64,000 nt of DNA, taken from NCBI RefSeq assembly GCF_051020985.1, contig NC_135007.1:1175001-1239000 (forward strand), read 5' to 3'. Positions within the stretch are counted from its first letter, which is position 1, and every line of letters starts with the position of its first letter. The position numbers and the translations under genes were made by a program. Origin of the DNA: Nomia melanderi (lineage: Eukaryota; Arthropoda; Insecta; Hymenoptera; Halictidae). Below, piece after piece: positions 25,201 to 33,140 of the stretch. The notes below the pieces were generated by a model. That model searched no databases. It worked only from the letters and a program-made list of their open reading frames with translations, and had not been told where the DNA came from.

Positions 25201-28200
25201 ATTTCCTTAAAATATCATGTAAAAGATTTTGAGAAAAGGATTTTTCAAAATTCAAACATCCGACGAAGTTATAGCAATGTGTATATATGAGTGACGATTG
25301 AAGAACGTTGAAGTAAAATTATGTAGATGAAAATCTAAAAAGACTTGAAAACTATTAACAAAAAAAAAACAAGAAACGACTACAAATAGTTTTTAAGAGC
25401 TAGAAGAACTGAAAAAGTAACTTGGAATAACTGACGGACGGTGACACTTTAACAAATTCTCGCTATTATAAAAGAATACCTTAAAACTTCTTTCATTTTC
25501 CCAATTGTGGGAATGAAAAAATGGGATTTCCCCAAAACCATGTTTTTCATATCGATGGACGCAAGATCTCTGAAAGTACACGTTCAATTATCTTCAAATT
25601 TGGCGAAAATGTTCAATATATAATACTCCACAATGCCATGTACAACTCCTGCGATATCTCAAATATTTATTTTTTTATAAACATTTGAAACTAATTTGTG
25701 AGGATAAAAACAGGTTTGTTCACTTCATAGTCTTGTCATTTCTACAACAATTAAAATTTTGGAAAAAAATATGCTACATTGTAGATAATATATTTTTACT
25801 TGTAAATTCATTAAAATATGTCTTTGAATATTCCATCTATTTGTAATTGTGTTCGCCAGTAATGAATGTTTTTCCAAAAAAAGAGGTTTCGAAGCTAGCA
25901 ATAACCACCATTTTTTAACATTTTGAGTTACAAAAAAATATAAAATTGAAGATCACGTTTATGTATCCAGAAAAGATCAGAATTCTTCACTTAATAATTG
26001 TCAACAAAAGAAATTGTTAAAACTTTACCCACTTTTAGATGTCATATGGTGGTCTCTTCCCTTAAAGTTGATTAACTTTTATGTGAAACATTTTTTCATC
26101 AAATTATGTTGAGCACCCTATATACTATAGACAACAAAGTTTTTCAACTTGTTAAATGAAGGCATTAATTCGTTGACTACAAAGTTACATATGGATTACT
26201 AAGTTGTAGTAATATAATTATATTTAAAATATTGGAAACGGTCTAACATATCTCTCCTACTAACTACATATCTCGAAATTCTCAATGAATACGTTCGGAA
26301 TCTGTAAACTAAAGATTTCTGACAAAATTCAGTACTGGAATAAACTTTATTTATCTATTCATTTTTGTACATATGTCAAGTAGTTTGACGTAGATTAAGA
26401 AAACGTCTGGTTCTAATATTTGTCTTAAACCAAATAATTATAGTAAATTGATTACATTGCAATTTTCTCTCTATTCTTTTTCAAAACATTTTAAATAAAA
26501 TCTATCTGTCCCCGACTTACTTGTGACTTTCTCTTCTAAGTTAAGATTATCATTAAATTTTTTTAAATATATACTAATTTGTATGTTTATCTTTTATAAA
26601 ATGTCAGTACAAGTTCGGCAAGCACTATAAAATATATTATTTCTCCCTATAAACTAAATGGAAAATGAAAAATAGTTATTTATTACTATAATATCTATAC
26701 TTGTAGCTAAACTCTACAAAATATTACATGATTATGAAATAAAAATAATGATGGTAAAGCAAATGCAAATACTTATTTAAAATATATGAAATCACATATA
26801 ATTTAACATAAACTGATTTGTAAATCGCTTGTCACTGTATTAAATGAAGCAGTACATTTCCGTTTTTAATTTTAATCTTTAAGCAAATTCTTTTCTACAG
26901 ATGGAAAATATTAGTTATTTGAAGTATAGTGTGAAAAATAAATAGAACATAGCATAAAAAATGAATAATACATTACATTATGTAATTGTATTCCCAATAT
27001 ATCTAGTATTCACCTATACAACAAATACGAATGAATATAAATAAATATTTCTTAATCAATACAAAATAATATGCCATAAAGTTTTTAAATTGTAACTATT
27101 GTATATAACATTTTATATATTTACATTTTTATATAAAGACTAAAAAAAAAAATGTTAACATTAAACATTAAAATTCCACACTATATTTAATGCTATTTAA
27201 TATTTATAAACCTGTATGTCATGTTCTTCAAGGTTATATAACTTATTCAATAAATTCAAATGTAAAATGACTTTTTATTTATGGCATATGGATATGGATA
27301 ATTAGTGGCTTTTATACTAAAATATAATATAAGGCTATATATACTGTATTTTGTATGATATATAAAATTGTAAATATCAATTTCATTTACAAAAATTTGC
27401 AATATACATAGTATGCAATGTAACAGACTAAATATTTTTATTAATTACTTAAAATTTGTTAGTATAATGATGTGTTATATTAATACTGTCAACACTCAGA
27501 ATGGAAAATATGATGATATTTTTACAACTATTTAATTTTTATTAAATTGTTTTATATTCAATGTATTGAAATAAAACATAATGTCTATACTTAATATATA
27601 TTTTAAATTTAAAAATTACAACGTTTTTTCTTTTTAAAGCAATTTTTAAATATGCTTTTTAAATTGGAAGATAATATGTGTAAAGATTGATCGTAACCTT
27701 TTTGTAACTCTGTATACAAATATATTTTCTTTCTACACTTTCAAGCAGCTTAAATCATGTATGTAGTTACATGCTCTTTTAACATATATTATTTGTCAAC
27801 ATTAAATAAAAATTACAGTTAAAAAACAATTTGCGATCATAACATTTTTAACCTTATCCTATTTTTTCTCATGTTATTAAGCTTTACTAAATTAAGTCAT
27901 TAATCTTTGTAATATAAGGCATTCATTCTTCTTTGTTAAAATATATAATCACATTAGGTAAATGTCATGAAGCAAATTCTGATATTTAAAACTACTACTG
28001 TATTAATTTGAGATTATTATATCTTACCTTTAATGTGCTATCACCAGCTGCAGTTGCTCTAAGTTCATGAGCAGAACATATAGGAACTGATGTTGGAGGA
28101 GAAAATGAGAAATGTAGATATGATGATTCCATTTCAGACTCTATAACGAGCTTATTACGTTTTGTTGTCAAAGGCCGCTTTCTCCGTGCTCTACACACCA

Positions 28201-29241
28201 ATAAATAAAACAGCAGTCCTCCAGCAATAATACAAAATCCAACAATCAAGCCCAAAATTGCTAATGTTAATTTAATCGTATAATCTTCTTTGACAGCATC
28301 TTTGGAATATATACAATTTTGTCACAAATAAAGATAAGCAAATGAGCAATCATATTAATGTCACATCCATTTACCTCCACTATAATCTTGCAATATTGGA
28401 AATGGTCCACCATTACAAAAGTCTGTTTGACAACACTCAACGAAATATTGAATACCACTTAAAGATCCGCTAACATGTCTTTTCTTATTGTTACCATTTT
28501 GATTGGTGTGTAGTGGTTGTTGCTTATTGCATATTAGTAACATTTGGTCAACTGATGAAGTACATCCTCTACTTACACTTATACTTCCATCTGATTGTTT
28601 TACTTTAGATTTCCAACACTGCAAAGTAACACATAAGTTATTCATTTCTCTTACAATTAAAATACTTTAATTATAATATAGGTCATAATATAAGAAATAT
28701 TACCGTAATTGCATTATAACATGGTTTAGTATATGAACAGTCTGGTCCCTCGCAAATATAGCACTTCAAATGTTGGTATCCAGCTGAATTATCATTAAAG
28801 TCTGCGATATCTATTGATTTCTGTGATTCTTCATTTTCTGATGAAAAATCATGTTCCGCTAAAGTAAAACTCTCCTTTTCTCCTAAAAACGATTCCTGTT
28901 AACCATTGAAATATGTTTCATGGTATTATGAAATATTTTTCTAATACATGTTATGTACATTTATATGAGTATTTAATGGAAAATAAGTTGAAAATGGAAA
29001 CATCAAGTTACACACAATTTTTGTAGCTTTTATGTATAGACACACATATTTCACTCATCGTTCTTTATGTATAAAAAAAGTAGAAGGAACATAAAAATTG
29101 TATACATAAATTATTATTCAGTTTCAATTCGTATAAAATATTTTCTAATTGAAAAACTTATTGCCTACCTGGACATAGTTTGAATGTCAATAATAACATG
29201 AAATACAGGATAAACACAAAATCCGCCATTGCCATACACAT
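4142..29241 (-). CDS. sax: Saxophone-like TGF-beta/BMP type I receptor, 7 coding exons
   Basis: A membrane serine/threonine kinase receptor for BMP/activin-type ligands. The coding exons, 5' to 3' on the minus strand, are 29169-29241, 28704-28882, 28375-28618, 28028-28299, 16874-17514, 5255-5486 and 4142-4279, joining to 593 codons with the stop. All introns are GT-AG and all phases match. Domains: signal peptide about 1-25; ectodomain with CCQTDFCNGG box; membrane segment about 176-201; GS box TSGSGSG at 265-271; kinase from about 284. ALK1/ALK2/Saxophone-group features include the sequence after the GS box, DMTSR, GKPAMAH and the LSLD C-terminus. Lys315 and the alpha-C Glu are kept. The catalytic loop reads HRN (Asn419), the magnesium motif DFA (437-439), and APE is SPE. 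The frame is otherwise clean. It could be a true pseudokinase, a diverged paralogue or an early pseudogene. Introns 4 and 5, each over 10 kb, are filled with transposons. Confidence 0.88.
4427..4929. mobile_element. hAT-like MITE inside the last sax intron
   Basis: The 503-bp segment has inverted ends built on TTGGCCA(A/G)ACT and internal GCGGCTCT motifs facing each other. It is flanked by 8-bp near-identical direct repeats (TATACCAT at 4419-4426, TATACTAT at 4930-4937), as expected for hAT insertions. No transposase is visible, so it would be a non-autonomous copy. The family call is inferred from end sequence and duplication length. Confidence 0.5.
5255..5486 (-). CDS. sax: sax exon 6: kinase C-lobe
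   Basis: Encodes INVECLENFRRADIYSLG through LILWEVCRRC and ends at PNRWHSDP, matching kinase subdomains IX-X of type I receptors. The acceptor TTTTCAG restores the split Thr codon from exon 5. The donor is GTAATT after CCT (phase 0). The reading frame runs on past the donor into intron sequence, so the open frame alone overstates the exon. Confidence 0.9.
5487..8219. other. Proximal part of sax intron 5
   Basis: AT-rich intron with no recognised gene. A GC-richer patch at about 7511-7600 starts GCCCTTTGTGGACGG and resembles a piggyBac-type end. Near 7165-7255 there are short CACGTGTAT inverted motifs. Otherwise nothing is visible. Confidence 0.5.
8220..8615 (-). pseudogene. piggyBac transposase, C-terminal fragment
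   Basis: Encodes a helical segment (VYLQFIYRLVDQLIRDF), then RLNGLLYIIRQ, then a Cys/His-rich end with the CVCSS, YYCATC and ADCLERLHT motifs typical of the C-terminal zinc-binding domain of piggyBac transposases. The domain's second CxxC pair is partly lost. A mariner element cuts it off from the rest of the transposase on its N-terminal side. Confidence 0.7.
8760..9775 (-). mobile_element. mariner element nested in the piggyBac relic
   Basis: A mariner transposase is recognisable in several frames on the minus strand: N-terminal HTH part (about 9740-9500), TGDESWIYQYDPE (about 9360-9320), HRDNASSHAT (about 9095) and PPYSPDLTP with FFLFP (about 9000). CIHSKEGYFEKQ (about 8820) ends it. The third catalytic position reads CNFFLF where D is usual, so the catalytic triad is broken, and there are frameshifts. 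piggyBac sequence resumes on both sides, which shows that it inserted into that element. The boundaries are approximate. Confidence 0.75.
8867..9359 (-). pseudogene. mariner transposase catalytic domain (frameshifted)
   Basis: Open segments 9078-9359 and 8867-9097 hold the D-D-D catalytic core: the first Asp in TGDES, the second in HRDNASSHA, and the third replaced by Asn in TPCNFFLF. A frameshift separates the segments near 9300. It is a dead copy within the piggyBac relic. Confidence 0.75.
10048..10689 (-). pseudogene. piggyBac transposase, central catalytic fragment
   Basis: Two abutting open segments (10441-10689 and 10048-10440) cover the piggyBac core: IDQ/ELIKKLLDENNRY, MRAFLGIILSM, then SVDESTVKFKGR with the first catalytic Asp and WSIYVLAN. 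The next block reads YHIFTNR followed by a stop, where family members have a catalytic Asp, so this copy is inactive. The downstream continuation PLGDALLKMKYH runs to about 9817. Confidence 0.75.
10705..11912 (-). mobile_element. maT/mariner-like element nested in the piggyBac relic
   Basis: About 1.2 kb on the minus strand encodes a DDE transposase with an HTH N-terminus (RRAAIIKSLCAGRTPIEII, about 11795) and a second HTH (LRKLASVLGVSETIVRRI). The catalytic parts are FQQDGALAHTSH and SPDLNPLDYYVWG, with Asp as the third acidic residue, which points to a DDxD maT/mariner group. Reading frames break near 11270 and 11200. Short inverted ends of the form TTAGAAT(T/C)C(A/G)G are visible at about 10711 and 11909. 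piggyBac coding sequence continues on either side. Confidence 0.7.
10940..11833 (-). pseudogene. maT/mariner-like transposase (frameshifted)
   Basis: The N-terminal part (11273-11833) carries two helix-turn-helix regions and the start of the catalytic fold. The C-terminal part (10940-11200) carries QQDGALAHTS and PPNSPDLNPLDYYVWG. An intermediate frame (11091-11342) links them, so at least two frameshifts are present. The acidic residues visible are all Asp. Confidence 0.72.
12250..13880. other. Sax intron 5 between the piggyBac nest and the pogo relic
   Basis: No gene was recognised. It holds a perfect hairpin of CACGTGT and ACACGTG arms at about 12660-12686 and dispersed repeat copy A. A GC-richer stretch at about 13210-13480 is of unknown origin and ends near a TATATAAGC. 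Confidence 0.45.
12932..13168 (+). repeat. Dispersed repeat copy A (partner inverted at 43661-43882)
   Basis: A stretch of about 235 bp is repeated in opposite orientation at 43661-43882 with roughly 85 percent identity by eye. Shared blocks include CACGTCCAGTTTTCGAAAAA, ATTTTTCAGAAAACCAAGTG and TTAAAATTTGTCGCAAAAA. No protein homology was recognised. It is probably part of an unclassified transposon. Confidence 0.7.
13880..15546 (+). pseudogene. pogo/Tigger-like (jerky-type DDE) transposase relic
   Basis: A decayed plus-strand transposase. Around 14270-14500 the reading gives IFNVDETGLFWKKP, then SKDRITVIIAGNATGD and LKLLLICRAKNSRAF, the DDE core of pogo/Tigger/jerky proteins. A C-terminal tail at 15150-15546 reads ADTAITQTGEEIVNLASG, then IERFIECYRQLEEKRR before TGA. 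Many stops and shifts lie between them. It sits in sax intron 5, antisense to the gene. Confidence 0.72.
15560..16416. other. Non-coding, GC-richer intron segment
   Basis: No recognisable gene. A short inverted repeat pairs TCCCGACTTACGTCCTC (about 15766) with GAGGACGTAAGTCCGGG (about 15808). Open frames here match nothing I recognise. The base composition differs from the AT-rich intron, suggesting an unclassified insertion that may belong with the adjacent foldback. Confidence 0.4.
16417..16825. repeat. Foldback element: about 200-bp inverted arms
   Basis: The left arm starts GCGGGTAAAGTG and includes GGCAGGCTAC, GCGATCAGGACCGAG, ACTCTTCCACTC and AATGTTTGGGCCGC. The right arm carries the reverse complements of all of these, ending CTTTACCCGC. 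The arms meet near 16620 with almost no loop. The segment is GC-rich compared with its surroundings and contains no transposase. It is a MITE or foldback transposon, ending 48 bp from the donor side of sax exon 5. Confidence 0.8.
16874..17514 (-). CDS. sax: sax exon 5: GS box and N-terminal two thirds of the kinase
   Basis: Opens with EYLDGRSLTSGSGSGLPLL, the GS box phosphorylated by type II receptors, then LVQRTLAKQ and the kinase N-lobe. VAVKI (Lys315) and RETEVY are kept. The glycine-rich loop is GSGGNGGFGGEV, about four residues longer than the usual GxGxxGxV. The catalytic loop is HRNLKSKN; the Asn codon is at 17026-17028. The magnesium motif is DFA; the Ala codon is at 16966-16968. The activation segment before GTKRYMSPE is about four residues shorter than in family members. 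There are no stops or frameshifts in 641 bp. The donor is GTATGT (phase 2). Confidence 0.92.
17515..19286. other. Start of sax intron 4 with a dispersed repeat
   Basis: No host gene seen. The segment 17868-18045 is shared in inverted orientation with about 52700-52935; the rest is AT-rich intron. Confidence 0.5.
17868..18045 (+). repeat. Dispersed repeat copy A2 (partner 52700-52935, inverted)
   Basis: Shared with the minus strand of 52700-52935. Common blocks include GAACCGACAA, TTGGATGCTGATATCTTG, AACGGCTTAC and TCTATGGTTTGG. Both copies read through as GEPTNLDADIL or DEPTTLDADIL with ITAYAKN or VTAYTKN, which may be chance or a transposon coding remnant. Confidence 0.6.
19300..19450 (+). 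pseudogene. Ty3/gypsy RNase H fragment
   Basis: A short open segment reads YNFDIIYRPGAKQAHYLSKN, matching the end of the gypsy RNase H domain (FDIxYRPGKxNxxADALSR). The adjacent sequence shows no other retrotransposon domain, so it is a small orphan fragment in sax intron 4. Confidence 0.6.
19840..20580 (-). mobile_element. piggyBac-type deletion derivative, 741 bp
   Basis: Flanked by TTAA on both sides (19836-19839 and 20581-20584) with a perfect 13-bp terminal inverted repeat CACTATTCCTACC. Subterminal motifs GTCAAGTGACCGGTCGTGG and GTCACTTGACCTGTCGTGG recur near the right end. The interior keeps a minus-strand remnant of transposase C-terminus, RRWLLQVFFNILNITGINAW then VLYKETTGEE. The core is missing, so it would depend on a transposase supplied elsewhere. 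Confidence 0.78.
20064..20273 (-). pseudogene. piggyBac transposase C-terminal remnant
   Basis: The segment RRWLLQVFFNILNITGINAW and the following VLYKETTGEEISR matches the part of piggyBac transposases just before the C-terminal zinc-binding tail (WPLRLFYYLLDVAGLNAY-like). Catalytic residues are absent. It is enclosed by the 741-bp element's terminal repeats. Confidence 0.65.
21003..22091 (-). mobile_element. mariner element with terminal repeats and TA duplication
   Basis: Inverted ends of about 30 bp pair CGAGGATCAATGAAATATAA ACGAGCC at the left with GGCTCGTTCATATTTGATCG CCCCTCG at the right, flanked by TA (21001-21002, 22092-22093). Length (1,089 bp) is below the usual 1.3 kb. The minus strand reads MKFLFRENVKPAEIYHRLQA and continues as a mariner N-terminal HTH domain at 21701. 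The catalytic half is scrambled or deleted. Confidence 0.75.
21306..21701 (-). pseudogene. mariner transposase, N-terminal fragment
   Basis: The first 50 residues (MKFLFREN, PAEIYHRLQAQF, ALSCSRVKVWYNESKQGR) match the HTH DNA-binding region of mariner transposases. The frame then loses similarity after about residue 60, and no QDNA or SPDLAP catalytic block is readable in it. Confidence 0.65.
22092..28027. other. Distal part of sax intron 4, no gene recognised
   Basis: About 5.9 kb of AT-rich intron. A weak mariner-like C-terminal relic may lie at 23525-23635 (reading IDNIQQLIERIHTAFDTV). GC-richer patches at 22280-23100 and 23650-24350 are probably old transposon debris, but I cannot assign them. 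From 24400 to 28027 only AT-rich sequence is visible. Confidence 0.45.
28028..28299 (-). CDS. sax: sax exon 4: transmembrane and juxtamembrane segment
   Basis: Encodes a strongly hydrophobic helix (LAILGLIVGFCIIAGGLLFY) followed by a basic stop-transfer stretch RARRKR. The juxtamembrane part leads to ELRATAAGDSTLK, the classic lead-in to the GS box. The donor after AAG is GTAAGA (phase 0), and the next coding exon is 10.5 kb away. Confidence 0.9.
28375..28618 (-). CDS. sax: sax exon 3: C-terminal half of ectodomain
   Basis: Begins at CWKSKVKQSDGS and contains SRGCT plus the cysteine box CCQTDFCNGG that marks type I/II TGF-beta receptor ectodomains. The acceptor is TACTTTGCAG and the donor GTAAAT (phase 1). 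An insert of about 20 residues rich in Asn, Lys and Gln lies before the cysteine box. Confidence 0.9.
28704..28882 (-). CDS. sax: sax exon 2: N-terminal half of ectodomain
   Basis: Encodes an acidic linker followed by the first cysteines of the receptor ectodomain (LKCYICEGPDCSY, KPCYNAIT). A nearer AG lies further upstream, but only the acceptor after TTTTTAG gives an open frame from exon 1 (phase 1). The donor GTAATA follows ACG in phase 0. Confidence 0.82.
29169..29241 (-). CDS. sax: sax exon 1: start codon and signal peptide
   Basis: This exon encodes a short N-terminal signal peptide, MCMAMADFVFILYFMLLL and onward, with a long hydrophobic core ending near LCPG. Three in-frame ATGs lie close together (codons ending at 29241, 29235 and 29229), after an in-frame upstream TGA. 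I chose the first, but any of the three is possible. The donor is GTAGGC and leaves phase 1, which matches the acceptor at 28882/28883. Confidence 0.8.
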
Positions 29242-32200
29242 CAAAATATTGGTTGGCTGAAGTCAAATCAGTGTTTTCAAATTTCCTTTACATAGACATA
29301 AAATCACAATACAATCAAAACAAAATTTTGTTTTTATAACAAGTAAAAGAAAAATTAAAGATATATACAATCGACATTGAATTGGCGGTTTTTCGTGTAA
29401 AAAAAGGTATGGCTACAGATGGCGCCGTTATCATATTGTTACGTTCACATAAGACAACCTCAAATAGGAAAGACTACAATATTTCTATAGTTACGCTATT
29501 ATGTGAACTTAGCTTCAAACATACATAATCTAGTAATACAGATGTACAAATTAGAAACAAAATTTGTACCTATATACGGTTAATTTATGTATGATTTTTA
29601 AAAGACGTATTTCTCGTCATATTCAATTTTAAACAATTCATGCTCTAGTCGGATCGCATATGTTTTAAATGTTTCTTGTTATTCTCTTTTTCACTTTTTG
29701 GGTTTTATGTATTTCTATTGGTAGATATGCATTACACATTGCAAGTACGTAAAAAAAAACAAAAAAATAAATATTTACCCTTTTTTATCCCCTTCAAAAA
29801 TTACTTTTCGTAATTTAGATATCAATGATGACAAAGTAATGATTACAAATAATGGTAACAAGTTTACATGGAACTACAAGCAATAAAATTCAGACGCCAA
29901 TAGTATGGGTTATTCCTTAAACAGCCCTCTCGTTTAAAAGTTAGGTTTACATTTATCTACTTAGTTTTCAGTATTTCTACATCCATGGTTAAAACTGATA
30001 TTTTGCTTTCGTGAGAATGCTTATTATGTCTGAATATTTTTTTAATATTGTTATTTTTAATTATTATTAAATACTCTTTAATAATTATTAAGTTCTCTCA
30101 TAGAAGCAATTGGATTATATTCGTATGTTCATTCGATCTAAAAAACATTTATACAATTTTCAGTGTAATACAACAAATGAAACAAAAATTGTAATATTAG
30201 AAAATATAAGAAACTTTAAATACGGAAATAAATACCAGCTATTTCAAGTACAAATCGCTATTTGAATATTTATACATTATTGAACAGATATATCGCTCCA
30301 TGGCTACCAACGTAGCTAAACGTTTTAAAATAACTACATAGAAAATTTTTATAAAGGCTGGAGTCCGATTCTTCGAAAATCAAACTCTATTGCGCATGAA
30401 TAGTCAAAAAGTATTGCTACAAAGATAGTTCCAAAACTTCATAATATGCATGAGTAATAAAATTAAGATCGAAATTCAAATATCAGCATAAAATATTTCA
30501 TTTAAAATCTTTTCCTGTTTATATTTAGTGCAGAAAATAACAAAATAATATTGTATGAAATTAAACAAAAATTTACGTGAAGATTCTGCTCTTGTTAACG
30601 TAAATACTTGACTTAAAACTTGTAACAAGAAGCCATAGTTTGGCAATAATAACAAAATACACGTCTGACGAAGTATTATTATTATATAAGTTTAGTTAGA
30701 TTATTAAATTCAGGTTACGAAATTGGAAATATCAGTGTACGTTCATATTATTTTCTTGAGATTAAAATTTCAATAACTATTTTTAAGAAGAAACATTTTT
30801 TAGAATATAGAACAGAATTGAGAAACTATAAACTAATAACTGGAAAACGTTTTGAAAAATACTTCATGGTGAGGGACAAAATGAAATAAAATTTAATGAA
30901 TCACGCAGGAATGTCTACTTCTTTTCTGTGTCAATGACTTGTAGGTACTTGTAGAAAATAGTTTTCTAAGAAAATTAGTATATTAATTTCTAGAAAATAT
31001 TATTATTTCTAGAAAATGTTTTTTATTATGTAAACATATGTAACTATTATAAGTATAAAATATTTTTATTTTACAAATTAATTTTCTGCTACAAATTATA
31101 AAAATCCTTAACAAAATATATCCACATCCTTTTATATTGTTTCTCTAAATGGTGTACCTTCAATTTATTAAAGCTTTAAAATTAGTAGCAGAGAATACTG
31201 ATAAAGATCGCGATGTATAACGATTTATTGTTAGGTGAACGTGACATCTGATCGATCGTTGTCCTCTGATTCTATATTTTATAATATATAGAATATATAT
31301 TATCTCCCTAAAATCTAAAATTTAAAATCTAATATCTCCCTAAAATCCCATACGAGAGATTTAATATTTTTTAAATAATTACATTAACATTTTAAATGCA
31401 TCATTTAAATAGCTTCGATAATAACGATGCGAATTTCTCCATTTACAAATGAATTAAAATATATCTTAACTTTAAGGAAGATCAATAGCTAATAATGAAA
31501 GTGTAAAACTGATCGATGTAACATGAAATGAATCATGTAGAAAAAATTTGTCTAAAAACATGTATGGTTTGTAACTCACTTTCAGGTTTATTTAAAATAT
31601 ATAATGCTGTCAACAACTATTATGTACAACAATAATTTTGACTTTGAATCAAATTTAAATCAGGCATTTGCCTGTATGGACAACAGTGCTGTAAGTATGT
31701 GGTAGTAATTGCTCATTTTAATAGGCTTGTAAATAGATATCAAAAAACACCTTCTAAAACAGAACAAAGATTGAAGGGAAAAAACTGTAATCACAATCAA
31801 TACCTAGATTTGACCGTTTCACGTTTATAAACATGGAAGGTGGCGTTCGCAAGCAATTTGTTACGAAGCCGAATTGGGGGTTCCCTTATTACGCTTGTAA
31901 CGAATATCCATATTTTGCTCGCAGTTCACGGGCAACGGTGACTATTCTTGCATGGCACAAAGCATTCTAAACGGCTGTGCCGGCTGCTATTTCAAATAAC
32001 TTGTTACAAAATTATAGTAATTAAACATAATAGTTATGTTACACATAATTCTCTAGAAAAATGTTTATTTTCTAAAACAACGTTTGAAATAATTTCATTA
32101 CTTCTTGTATGGCAAGATAGATCTGATAAAAGTAAGTAGATTTAATTTTGATTTTATTTTAATGAATATTGTATAGTATTCGTACTAGCGTTCAATATAT

Positions 32201-33062
32201 GTTAACATAAAAAGATAAAATTTATATTCTGTGATGTATTACTTTCAATAAAAGTCCATAATTTTACAATATTTTCACTGGTCAAAAGTATTTGTACACT
32301 ATCAAATTTGTTAATAAATGTAATCAGCAAGATTAAACAATAGATTTTCATGTTAGAATTGAAATTCTATTAATATTATATAGTAAATTGTAAGATATAA
32401 ACATTATTTCAACATATTTGTCTGTTTTTAGTATGAAAGTAAATATTGTTTAACACTAGAACTATCGAGCGTTTAATATAATTAATATCTAATCCTTATA
32501 AAAATTGTAACAATAGATTTTCTCGATTTCTTTATATATTAATTACAGTATTCAAGTGAAACTATTTATTTTTAAAACCAAATTCGGATATTTAACGCCT
32601 TTAAGATATCAATAATTCCGAAATAAGAAAACTGAAATCTGTCATTTTTACGGGTATGGTAGTTCTAGTATCAAAAAAATTTTTAAGTTTACAAAACTCA
32701 CTGAATTACAGTTATTAATTTCCAGTCATAACTATCTTTTTATGACTTTCTCACTGTTCAAATATTTAGACCCACCATTGCATGTATATATATATATATA
32801 TGTGCGTGTGTATATATATTACTACCATTTTGGTTTTCTTCATTTATTCTTTTACCATATATGTTTTGAGTATAAAAATCAGATCTAAATTTGATATTGG
32901 TCTATATTAAGATTATCATTGAGTGTATGATTAATTGGTTAGTATGATAAAGTTGCTGTTTGTATACAAGCATTAGGAGCAGTCACGCCAGAAGCTTTTC
33001 TAATACGGTTATTTTTTTTCATTAGTGAAATAAATAAGTGATCAGGTTTGTCGTTCTACGAT
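29242..33062. other. Divergent intergenic region between sax and the metaxin exon
   Basis: AT-rich with no open frame of note. It should contain the promoters of both genes. Slightly GC-richer patches at about 29385-29430 and 31800-31990 are the only candidates for promoter-proximal or UTR sequence. It also contains a 217-bp MITE at 32454-32670 and a TA/TG simple repeat at about 32784-32820. Confidence 0.5.
32454..32670. mobile_element. 217-bp piggyBac-type MITE
   Basis: The left end CACTAGAACTATC pairs with the right end GGTAGTTCTAGTAT. Flanks are TTAA (32450-32453) and TCAA (32671-32674, one change from TTAA). There is no coding capacity. A second copy of exactly the same length is at 51945-52161. 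Confidence 0.65.
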
Positions 33063-33140
33063 ATGGAAGTATTGGAATTAGATGTATGGAAAGGTGATTG
33101 GGGTCTACCATCAGTCGATGTGGAATGCCTACAAGTTTTG
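33063..33140 (+). CDS. Metaxin-1-like gene, first coding exon only (partial)
   Basis: An ATG exon of 26 codons reads MEVLELDVWKGDWGLPSVD and ends ECLQVL before a GTATGT donor in phase 0. The WxGxWGLPSVD segment followed by a Leu-rich ending is the characteristic start of metaxin-1, a GST-fold component of the mitochondrial outer-membrane sorting and import machinery. The gene is divergent from sax. I found no second exon between here and 64000, so either the first intron is very long and filled with transposons or the exon is an orphan. The identity rests on one short exon. Confidence 0.65.

Noticed and set aside
27995..28027. Extension of the sax exon 4 reading frame (VRYNNLKLIQ)
   Set aside because: It follows a strong GTAAGA donor. 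Joining AAG to the GS-box exon restores the family sequence, so the extension is intron.
32784..32820. TA/TG-rich run
   Set aside because: An ordinary microsatellite, not a CRISPR or regulatory array.
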